Origin: a virus
Reading direction: 5' to 3' (one strand)
DNA length: 29,768 bases
IMG/VR virus record: IMGVR_UViG_3300032116_000972
Coordinates: 1 to 29,768 of that record
Each line of letters starts with the position of its first letter. The stretch's first letter is position 1. Shown piece after piece: positions 21,743 through 27,154 of this stretch. Below the pieces are notes generated by a model. The model made no database searches. It had not been told where the DNA came from and saw only the letters and a program-made list of their open reading frames with translations. Position numbers and translations under genes: made by a program.

Positions 21743-21967
21743 ATGAACCCTTACACAGCAAAAATCGAAACCTTAATCTCAACTTGGAACTCAATTAACT
21801 CAGTACAAGAATGGAGAAATTGGGCTAACTTAGTTCGCGAAACAAAGTTTGGCACTTACGGAACTATTAGCATTTTCGAAGTAATTGAAAAAACAGAATT
21901 TAAATTTTCTTCGAACTGGATAAAAGAAACTTTTTTAGACGAAGTTAACCAAGCCTTCAAAGATTAA
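21743..21967 (+). CDS. hypothetical protein, 74 aa (mini-gene cassette 2)
   Basis: AT-rich gene between the MuF-like gene and the scaffold region. The protein is acidic, rich in Trp, Asn and Glu (STWNSINSVQEWRNWANLV), probably helical, with no recognised domain. It has its own promoter and a strong terminator, and interrupts an otherwise GC-richer head operon, the hallmark of a moron. Expression independent of the late operon is likely, since its promoter matches the host-type consensus. Its control region matches that of the 70-aa gene at 1833. Confidence 0.65.
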   Translation: MNPYTAKIETLISTWNSINSVQEWRNWANLVRETKFGTYGTISIFEVIEKTEFKFSSNWIKETFLDEVNQAFKD

Positions 21968-21988
21968 CATTAATCCAAACAATACTCG

Positions 21989-22013
21989 AGCCGCCCTAAC
22001 AAGCGGCTTTTTT
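21989..22013 (+). terminator. intrinsic terminator of mini-gene cassette 2
   Basis: AGCCGC 21989-21994 pairs with GCGGCT 22003-22008 over an 8-base loop, followed by TTTTTTG. The end of the T-run supplies the TTTG of the next promoter. Confidence 0.85.
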
Positions 22014-22041
22014 GTTTTGCAATTTCAATTAACTATCTTTG
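22011..22041 (+). promoter_or_regulatory. promoter fused to the terminator, before the 66-aa gene
   Basis: TTTG 22011-22014, 19-base spacer, TATCTTTG 22034-22041. ATG 22048 begins six bases after the -7 box, so the transcript would be leaderless or nearly so. It restarts transcription of the head operon after the cassette terminator. Confidence 0.65.
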
Positions 22042-22047
22042 TGCTGC

Positions 22048-22248
22048 ATGAAGTATTTACTATTATCGGACGGCAAAATTATTAAGGCATCTGATGTAGT
22101 CGCCTCGAACCTATTAGCACGGGGCGCTCGTGAATTGAAACTAAAACAAATTGAAACCCCTATAATTTATGGCAATGAAACCCGAGGAGGCGTTAGAACT
22201 GGTGAAGTTTCTAAACCTCGACGAAGCCGAAAACCTCGAAACAGCTAA
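22048..22248 (+). CDS. hypothetical protein, 66 aa
   Basis: Start ATG 22048, just downstream of a promoter. The protein begins MKYLLLSDGKIIKASDVVAS and ends in a very basic tail (KPRRSRKPRNS). No family recognised. The last 80 bases overlap the scaffold-like gene in another frame, which is long for this genome; the overlap encodes the basic tail, so the tail may be partly a by-product. Position suggests a head accessory protein. Confidence 0.5.
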   Translation: MKYLLLSDGKIIKASDVVASNLLARGARELKLKQIETPIIYGNETRGGVRTGEVSKPRRSRKPRNS

Positions 22249-22993
22249 AGAGAAATTCCAACAAAATTGGATAGACCAAAAAGAACACGCCGCAACGCTG
22301 GGTAAACTTAACGGCTCAATTGCTAACGTCGTTAAACGCGCCTTCGAACCGTTTGGCGTTACTCTAACCGAAGACGATTTTAAAGAACAAAAGAGCTTAG
22401 ACGTAATCCGCAACGCAGCCGAACGTGCAAAGACTGAATACGAAAAGCAACGCGATGAATGGGAGAAAAAAGCAACGGGTAACGGCGCAGCCGAGCTTGT
22501 CGCTGAGTGGGAAAAGAAACACAAACAACTTGAGCGTAAATACACCGAAGTTGAGCAAGCAAGGCAAGAAGCGTTAACGCAATTCGAAAGCTACAAAACG
22601 CAAGCCGCAGAGGAACAAAAAGCGATTAAGGTAAGCAGCGTATTCGAGCGCGAACTTAGTTCTTTGAAGTTAGACCCTACCGTAAACGAGTATACGATTA
22701 AAGGCTTTAAATCTGCGATTAACGAAAAGTTTGTTATCGATTTAGAGGACGATGGAAGCGCAATAGTTAAAGACCGTAAGACGGGCGAACGCTTAAAATC
22801 GAAAGACAAAGCGGGCGCGTTCTTAGGTGTTAACGATGTATTGATAGCCGAAGCAACGGCGGCGGGTATCATTCAAAAGAACCCGCACGCGGGCAAGCCT
22901 ATGAGCCGAGCAGGTCAACCGTTAATCCCTGCAATCGAAACGCAAGCCGATAAACGTGTTAAAGGCGTTAACCCTCGTTTCTTTGTGAAATGA
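22169..22993 (+). CDS. probable capsid scaffolding protein, 274 aa
   Basis: Highly charged, helix-rich protein (long Glu/Lys/Ala coiled coil about residues 80-155: KTEYEKQRDEWEKK, WEKKHKQLERKYTEVEQARQ) with a compact C-terminal part ending KGVNPRFFVK. Such acidic coiled-coil proteins of 200-300 residues between portal and major capsid genes are normally scaffolds that guide capsid assembly and are removed later. No protease signature is visible, so removal would be by another route. It overlaps the 53-aa gene by 4 bases. Confidence 0.7.
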   Translation: MAMKPEEALELVKFLNLDEAENLETAKEKFQQNWIDQKEHAATLGKLNGSIANVVKRAFEPFGVTLTEDDFKEQKSLDVIRNAAERAKTEYEKQRDEWEKKATGNGAAELVAEWEKKHKQLERKYTEVEQARQEALTQFESYKTQAAEEQKAIKVSSVFERELSSLKLDPTVNEYTIKGFKSAINEKFVIDLEDDGSAIVKDRKTGERLKSKDKAGAFLGVNDVLIAEATAAGIIQKNPHAGKPMSRAGQPLIPAIETQADKRVKGVNPRFFVK

Positions 22994-23151
22994 CATTATA
23001 CCAAGCATACGTAATTTTGAAGCATCACGCCGAATGGCGGCAAGGCGAACATTCAGAAATGGTGAAACCTGAAAAATTAACTCAGGCGCTTAACGTAATC
23101 CTTAATGATTTACAAACCAAGCTAACAAAAGAAAGCTATGCCGCAGTATGA
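22990..23151 (+). CDS. small conserved phage protein, 53 aa
   Basis: ATG 22990 overlaps the scaffold stop (ATGA) and TGA is at 23149-23151. The pattern VILKHHAEWRQGEHSEMVKP followed by KLTQALNVILNDLQ resembles a small phage protein family with HN-WRRG and a QA.D..I motif. Function unknown. It overlaps the next gene by 14 bases. Confidence 0.7.
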   Translation: MTLYQAYVILKHHAEWRQGEHSEMVKPEKLTQALNVILNDLQTKLTKESYAAV

Positions 23152-23410
23152 GGGTTATAACGTTACCGCTTCGGAGCGCGAAGGCAAAAAGTACAAAGCC
23201 GTAGACGATGAAGGTAACGAGATTCATTTTGGCGCTTCGGGCTATCGGATTAAGCCCGGCACGGATGCAGGTAATTCTTACTGCGCTCGTAGTGCTGGCA
23301 TCCCTTCGCCGAAAGGTTCGGCTAATTGGTGGGCGCGTCAGTTATGGAGCTGTGAAGGGCGACGTTCGGTAAGCGATAAACCTTTTTTTGGTAAAATCGA
23401 TTTACCGTAG
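23138..23410 (+). CDS. conserved small protein, 90 aa (DUF5754-like)
   Basis: A 90-aa protein with KYKAVDDEGNEIHFGASGYR near residues 19-38, NSYCARSAGIPSPKGSANWW near 46-65, and ARQLWSCEGRRS near 66-77. This K-Y-A-V-G..I-FG pattern followed by Y-RS-GI and WWAR-LWSC is found in small proteins near phage head genes, and I associate it with DUF5754; function unknown. It precedes a bidirectional terminator and the GIY-YIG island, closing this part of the head operon. Confidence 0.6.
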   Translation: MPQYEGYNVTASEREGKKYKAVDDEGNEIHFGASGYRIKPGTDAGNSYCARSAGIPSPKGSANWWARQLWSCEGRRSVSDKPFFGKIDLP

Positions 23411-23464
23411 TATATTTCGGCTCGTTCTTTATTCGTTCATACCAATAGTTAGTTTAGGCAATTG

Positions 23465-23499
23465 AAAACGCGTCCAGTAATCGGGGCGCGTTTTTTTTT
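23465..23499 (+). terminator. strong, probably bidirectional terminator
   Basis: AAAACGCG 23465-23472 pairs with CGCGTTTT 23487-23494, with T9 at 23491-23499 on the plus strand and AAAA (TTTT on the minus strand) on the other side. It lies between the plus-strand 90-aa gene and the convergent GIY-YIG gene and can stop both. Confidence 0.85.
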
Positions 23500-23839
23500 A
23501 TCGGTATTTATCGCGGCTCATTTTACGAGCGCCTCCGCCTATCTTTTTATTTGGGTGTAAACGTTTATACTCACAAACCTTATAATTTTCAAATACGCAA
23601 GCCAACCCCAACTCTATTGTATGCGTTGGCATAGTTTCAATTATTTTAATCGGTTTATTTTCCTCTGTAAATTTAGCAGCATAGCCGCCTATATGTTGTT
23701 TAAAACGCTTATTTATATCAATAGCTACACCAACATAAATAGAATTGTTTTCGAATTCTAAAACGTAAACAAAGTATTGTTTTTTTGTTCGATAGCTTGT
23801 TGGCTCAGTATAGCCCTTTACATTATTGTAAACTGCCAA
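23498..23839 (-). CDS. GIY-YIG nuclease domain protein (probable homing endonuclease)
   Basis: The only clear gene on the minus strand, 113 aa. YFVYVLEFENNSIYVGVAID (residues about 22-41) gives the two GIY-YIG strands (VYVL and IYVG), DINKRFKQHIGG gives the catalytic Arg (R45), and IELGLACVFEN carries the conserved Glu region. The only in-frame start is TTG 23839. An ATG nine codons further upstream is one A short of frame, in an A9 run (minus strand). It is AT-rich and lies in a head operon transcribed the other way, so it is probably a mobile element. Upstream on the same strand is a large structured region. Confidence 0.8.
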   Translation of the reverse strand: MAVYNNVKGYTEPTSYRTKKQYFVYVLEFENNSIYVGVAIDINKRFKQHIGGYAAKFTEENKPIKIIETMPTHTIELGLACVFENYKVCEYKRLHPNKKIGGGARKMSRDKYR

Positions 23840-23912
23840 CTTTGTTTTTTTTGTTTTCTTTTTTTTTGAGCCATCAGTATTATAATATTACAATAAACTT
23901 ATAGTAGTTTAT

Positions 23913-24016
23913 GTATAGCTTTTTGGTGAATCCTGAGAAACTGTGAAAGCATGATTAGCCCAAAGCGGTTTTAAATCGCTTTACGCTTTCACAATTTCGT
24001 TCGTATAGCTTTTCGG
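23913..24016. repeat. direct repeat flanking a hairpin
   Basis: GTATAGCTTTTTGG (23913-23926) and GTATAGCTTTTCGG (24003-24016) differ at one base, lie exactly 90 bp apart, and bracket the 52-bp hairpin at 23942-23993. Both are followed seven to nine bases later by ATCC. They may mark a duplicated RNA module or an insertion event. Confidence 0.6.
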
Positions 24017-24201
24017 AGCCATCCTTCGAACGCTGTGCCTAACAGGTCGCCGTGCCTTATTAGGTTGGAGTCTATTTTACGAGCCATTCGGTAGCCCGAT
24101 TAGTAGTGCGGCTCACTCCTTTGCATCACCGCTGTGCTGGTACTAATGCCCACTGTAACACTTTTTACAAGTTCGCAGCCGTAGTTTATCCCGACCGAAC
24201 T
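23913..24201 (-). ncRNA. large structured region upstream of the GIY-YIG gene
   Basis: There is no convincing gene in this ~290 bp stretch, but at least five stem-loops (plus-strand coordinates). TGTGAAAGC 23942-23950 with GCTTTCACA 23985-23993, enclosing AAAGCG 23962-23967 with CGCTTT 23977-23982. CGTTCG 23998-24003 with CGAACG 24027-24032. GGAGT 24067-24071 with ACTCC 24115-24119, continuing as GAGCC 24081-24085 with GGCTC 24110-24114 and TCGG 24088-24091 with CCGA 24096-24099. GCAT and ACC 24123-24130 with GGT and ATGC 24139-24149. AGTTCG 24170-24175 with CGAACT 24196-24201. The strand is not certain; minus is chosen because it precedes the nuclease ORF, as RNAs do in HEARO-type elements. 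Confidence 0.45.
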
Positions 24202-24221
24202 AAATTTTATTTTTAGGGAAT

Positions 24222-24257
24222 AAAAAAACCCCGAAGATACTTGCAGTTATCTCGGGG
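24222..24257 (-). terminator. intrinsic terminator on the minus strand
   Basis: CCCCGA 24229-24234 pairs with TCGGGG 24252-24257, and GATA 24236-24239 pairs with TATC 24248-24251, with a bulged base and an 8-base loop. Read on the minus strand it is followed by T7 (A7 at 24222-24228 on the plus strand). On the plus strand no T-run follows, so it is directional. Confidence 0.8.
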
Positions 24258-24319
24258 ACTAATTTGAACGGTTAGGTTCTAATTTTTTGCCTTTACGAAA
24301 CAGCTGCAAGAATGTTTCG
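24222..24319 (-). ncRNA. candidate small RNA with complementary hairpin loops, about 95 nt
   Basis: A consensus minus-strand promoter (24353 to 24324) and an intrinsic terminator bound this segment, which has no ORF of note. The 5' hairpin pairs the minus-strand forms of 24313-24319 and 24296-24302 (CGAAACA/TGTTTCG, 7 bp) around a 10-base loop containing CTTGCAG. The terminator loop contains CTGCAAG, its exact complement (plus-strand 24240-24246 versus 24304-24310). The loops can therefore kiss over 7 bp, in cis or between two molecules. It could be a free small RNA or a leader with an attenuator for the structured region and GIY-YIG gene downstream. Confidence 0.55.
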
Positions 24320-24323
24320 AGAG

Positions 24324-24353
24324 CAAATATAAAACGACTTTTTTAAATACAAA
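24324..24353 (-). promoter_or_regulatory. minus-strand promoter of the small RNA
   Basis: On the minus strand TTTG (24353-24350), an 18-base spacer and TATATTTG (24331-24324) match the Bacteroidota consensus. The start would fall near 24317-24320, exactly where the first hairpin begins. It points away from the capsid gene. Confidence 0.65.
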
Positions 24354-24455
24354 AACATTTCGTAAATTTACAGCGCTCAAATGACAAATTATTTTTAGGC
24401 TTGAATCTTTGCCGCCTATTAAGTGCAAAGACAAATTCTAAAACCTAAAAACAAA

Positions 24456-25502
24456 ATGTCAATTTCTCGCATTTTATCCGAATGCCCGAACGTGCAAATG
24501 AGCCTTTCGGAGCTTTTCATCGAAGTAGGTCAGCGCGAACAGCTACCTTTTCTCGAGTTTCTTAATTCACCTGAAAACGTAAAATTAATTCGTCAAGAAG
24601 TAGCGCCCGGTCGCGGTAAGCTAAAGACGGTTGAGGCTCGTTGGATTCAGCGCCTACCCGAAACGGAAGTTGAAGAGGGCGGAGATATCCTTACGTGTAC
24701 TTCGACTAACACTTACGGCGATTCGACCACTACCTACACGCTTGAAACAACCGACACGTACATAGCTTCACAGTTGATTAACGCTGCTGATATTGCTCGC
24801 CATTGTCAGGAAAACAGCCGTTACGTATTGGAAAGTGTTATGCGTTTAATGGATGTAATAGACCGTAAGGTAGCAAGCGCCGCCGCAACGCAAGCCGTTT
24901 CGTCAATCGGTGCGTGGGGTACTGAAGTTTCAGGATACTACACAGTATCGGGCGACTGTTTACGCGTTGCAACCCGTCAAACGGGCGGTCAAGCATTGAA
25001 CGAATTTGCTTTGGCTGACATACTGCAAGCTACACGCATGGCTAACTACCCGGGCGCGCCTGTGGTATTTGGTGGTGCTGAGATGCAGCGTTATGCTAAC
25101 GCTGTGCAAGCAGGTTGCTGCACGCAATTCGGTATCGACCTTTTGGCTATTAGCCAACAAAACGGTTTCGGCTTTGCTTACGATGCACGTTTAGCAGCGG
25201 CTCAAGGTTCACAGCTAAAGAACTTAGCTACGACTGCGGGCGCGATGCAATGGTTATCGTTCAATATGGCAGAATGGAACGCGGGTATTACACCAGTAGC
25301 GGGTAGCAATTACAGCAAAACAATTGCTTTCACCCCTGCGGGCTTACCTGTTGACCTAACCATGAAGGACGATTGCGGTAACTTATCCATCGTTTTAACG
25401 CATACTGGTAAACTCGTAACATTGCCAACCGATATTTACGAGGCTGGCGATAAATACGCAGGCGTTAACTATGTTAACTGCATTGAAATCGTAAACCCGT
25501 AA
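24456..25502 (+). CDS. major capsid protein
   Basis: A 348-aa protein from ATG 24456, chosen because the ORF upstream to 24423 has no good start and the A-rich sequence before ATG suits Bacteroidota translation. Order after portal, MuF and scaffold genes, length, and mixed alpha/beta composition fit an HK97-fold capsid subunit; typical pieces are the N-terminal arm up to residue 60, a long helix near 115-145 (NSRYVLESVMRLMDVIDRKV), and a domain with GAPVVFGGAEMQRYANAVQA. No catalytic motif. The stop is preceded by a perfect slippery heptamer, and a -1 extension of 27 codons follows. The leader 24412-24455 shows only a weak -7-like AATCTTTG. Confidence 0.75.
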   Translation: MSISRILSECPNVQMSLSELFIEVGQREQLPFLEFLNSPENVKLIRQEVAPGRGKLKTVEARWIQRLPETEVEEGGDILTCTSTNTYGDSTTTYTLETTDTYIASQLINAADIARHCQENSRYVLESVMRLMDVIDRKVASAAATQAVSSIGAWGTEVSGYYTVSGDCLRVATRQTGGQALNEFALADILQATRMANYPGAPVVFGGAEMQRYANAVQAGCCTQFGIDLLAISQQNGFGFAYDARLAAAQGSQLKNLATTAGAMQWLSFNMAEWNAGITPVAGSNYSKTIAFTPAGLPVDLTMKDDCGNLSIVLTHTGKLVTLPTDIYEAGDKYAGVNYVNCIEIVNP

Positions 25503-25582
25503 AAGCGTCGGTAGGTTTATTATCGCAAGCCGATGAAGACTTATTGACGCAAACTGGGTTAGATAATTTAGTAACCGAATAG
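25493..25582 (+). other. candidate programmed -1 frameshift and capsid C-terminal extension
   Basis: A_AAC_CCG (25493-25499, X-XXY-YYZ in the capsid frame) directly precedes the capsid stop TAA 25500-25502. After a 5-base spacer, GCGTC 25505-25509 pairs with GACGC 25546-25550, with GG 25510-25511 and CC 25530-25531 as a possible inner addition. The -1 frame then runs VKASVGLLSQADEDLLTQTG plus seven residues to TAG 25580-25582, with no start codon of its own near its beginning, and ends one base before a terminator. Frameshifting would give a 375-aa minor capsid form; T7 gp10A/B is a precedent. Confidence 0.55.
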
Positions 25583-25610
25583 GAGGGGTTTTATAACCCC
25601 TCTTTTTTTT
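25583..25610 (+). terminator. strong intrinsic terminator after the capsid gene
   Basis: GAGGGGTT 25583-25590 pairs perfectly with AACCCCTC 25595-25602 around the tetraloop TTAT, followed by T8 (25603-25610). It ends the capsid transcript; its last T begins the next promoter's -7 box. Confidence 0.92.
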
Positions 25611-25617
25611 ATCTTTG
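25610..25617 (+). promoter_or_regulatory. -7-like promoter element before the next structural gene
   Basis: TATCTTTG matches TAnnTTTG and lies five bases before ATG 25623; TATCTTTGTGCT is identical to 22034-22045. No good TTTG is found at the -33 distance, so strength is uncertain. Transcription starting here would be nearly leaderless. Confidence 0.45.
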
Positions 25618-25622
25618 TGCTT

Positions 25623-26651
25623 ATGTGCTACGAATCACTTTTAGGCTTACGCGATTGCAACCTCGCAGAACCTACGACGGGCTTATATATCGACGAACTC
25701 GGTATAAATAACACCTTTTTAGGGCAATTAATTACCGACCAGTATTTAAACGGCGTTCAATTATTTGAGGATAAACGGGCTTTCGCTTGGAAAAAATTAA
25801 GCAGCGACATTCTTACGCGCCTTAGTCCAATGATGAAAGCCGACACGATTATCGAATCGAAACGGGTGGGGCAAGTCGTAACCGATTACAGCAACGTTCA
25901 AACGGCGTTAGGGGCGGGTAATTACGGCGGCATACGTGTTAAGATAAGCCCGAACACGTTAAGCTATTTAAACCTATTTATAAGCGATTTAACGCTCGCA
26001 ATTGATTCGAGTAATACAAACGTACCGATACTTGTTTTCGATATGACTACATTGCAGTTAATCGATACAATAACGTACACGGCTGGCGGCATCGAGTATT
26101 ATATCGGTAAGGAGTTCGCAGCAAAGCGCCGAAAATTAGATTTGGCTTTTGTTTATGAATCGACTATGAACACGGTTAAATTTATCCCGAAAAAAGGTAG
26201 TTGCTACGATTGCGGCGGTTCGGTACGCGAGGCGCATATTTGCCCGTTCGTAGATGCAATAGGTATTAACCTAACAACCGACGGCGTAAGCGTATTAAGT
26301 AGTTCGAATAACAAGTATACAACGGGTATGAGTTTAAATTACTCGGTTAGCTGCGACCGCCGCGGGTGGTTATGTTCAATCGGTAATCAAATGAGTTTAG
26401 CTTTAGCCTACGCCACAGCCGTAGAAATATATAACTACGCGTTAACGGTAAGCCCTAACCAACGGGCGAACACTTCGGTAATCGTAAACAAGGGCGCAAA
26501 GGATTTAGGCGGCATAACAAACGCCCGCGACATTGCAGCCGAACAATACAATACCGAATTAACGGCGATGCTTCAAAATATGCGATTACCTGACGATAAC
26601 CATTGCTTCGATTGCCGTAAAAACATTAAATACGTAACGGCGCTGCCATGA
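25623..26651 (+). CDS. structural protein, 342 aa, head-neck region
   Basis: Start ATG 25623 directly after the promoter-like element; the longer GTG form at 25617 would lie inside that element. The N-terminus is MCYESLLGLRDCNLAEPTTG. The middle has CYDCGGSVREAHICPFVDAI (near 195-214), a paired-Cys motif with a third Cys, and the C-terminus CFDCRKNIKYVTALP has another pair. Helices near 235-275 are likely. I recognise proteins like this only as uncharacterised Bacteroidota phage structural proteins. Position between capsid and a probable neck protein suggests a connector or decoration role. Confidence 0.6.
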   Translation: MCYESLLGLRDCNLAEPTTGLYIDELGINNTFLGQLITDQYLNGVQLFEDKRAFAWKKLSSDILTRLSPMMKADTIIESKRVGQVVTDYSNVQTALGAGNYGGIRVKISPNTLSYLNLFISDLTLAIDSSNTNVPILVFDMTTLQLIDTITYTAGGIEYYIGKEFAAKRRKLDLAFVYESTMNTVKFIPKKGSCYDCGGSVREAHICPFVDAIGINLTTDGVSVLSSSNNKYTTGMSLNYSVSCDRRGWLCSIGNQMSLALAYATAVEIYNYALTVSPNQRANTSVIVNKGAKDLGGITNARDIAAEQYNTELTAMLQNMRLPDDNHCFDCRKNIKYVTALP

Positions 26652-27154
26652 CACCCGAAGAGGCGAAAAAACGAACCGACGCGCTATATAACGACTGGCT
26701 AAGTAATTTTGAGCCGTTATATTTAGCCGCTATCGAATTACGCCGAATCATGTACAATAGAATATTCGAAACCTCGGGCGGTAACCTAAACACGGCGGGG
26801 CAAAAAATACCATTACCCGCAAGGCGTGGCGGCGATTACGAAACACCTTATTCACCCGGCTACACAGTTAGAAAACAGCGCCGACCAATACCGCTCGAGT
26901 TTACGGGCTTTTTGCGGCGTAACTTTTTAACCGAACCAATACTCGAACAAGGGTTAACCGCCGCGTTAATGTTAGACGACCGCGAATATTTAAAGGCGCA
27001 AGGCTTACAATTCGGCAAAGAGGTCAACCCCGTTTACGATTCCTTTCGTGGATATGGTATAATTTTTCAGCCTACCGAAGAAGAAGAAATAGAGTTTTTG
27101 AGATACCATGAAGAATTAATAGTTGAGCAAATCAATAAACAATTGGGAGCATGA
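26648..27154 (+). CDS. probable neck/tail-completion protein, 168 aa
   Basis: Starts ATGA-overlapped with the preceding gene. N-terminal helices (LYNDWLSNFEPLYLAAIELR), then RIFETSGGNLNTAGQKIPLP, a basic segment (TVRKQRRP) and IPLEFTGFLRRNF, followed by a C-terminal helix. The pattern resembles phage virion-morphogenesis and HK97 gp10-like proteins that complete the head-tail joint. The evidence is position plus this general pattern. Its stop overlaps the next gene by 4 bases. Confidence 0.55.
   Translation: MTPEEAKKRTDALYNDWLSNFEPLYLAAIELRRIMYNRIFETSGGNLNTAGQKIPLPARRGGDYETPYSPGYTVRKQRRPIPLEFTGFLRRNFLTEPILEQGLTAALMLDDREYLKAQGLQFGKEVNPVYDSFRGYGIIFQPTEEEEIEFLRYHEELIVEQINKQLGA

Noticed and set aside
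24020-24035. tRNA T-loop-like GTTCGAA on the minus strand
   Set aside because: No T-arm pairing, acceptor stem, anticodon arm or CCA-adjacent stem around it.
23989-24087. 32-aa minus-strand ORF (MARKIDSNLIRHGDLLGTAF and twelve more residues) upstream of the GIY-YIG gene
   Set aside because: It looks protein-like, but it overlaps several perfect hairpin arms, has no promoter or start signal, and matches nothing I recognise. Base pairing explains the sequence better.
23913-24240. Group I or group II intron next to the GIY-YIG gene
   Set aside because: No split gene on either side and no recognisable group I core or group II domain V sequence.
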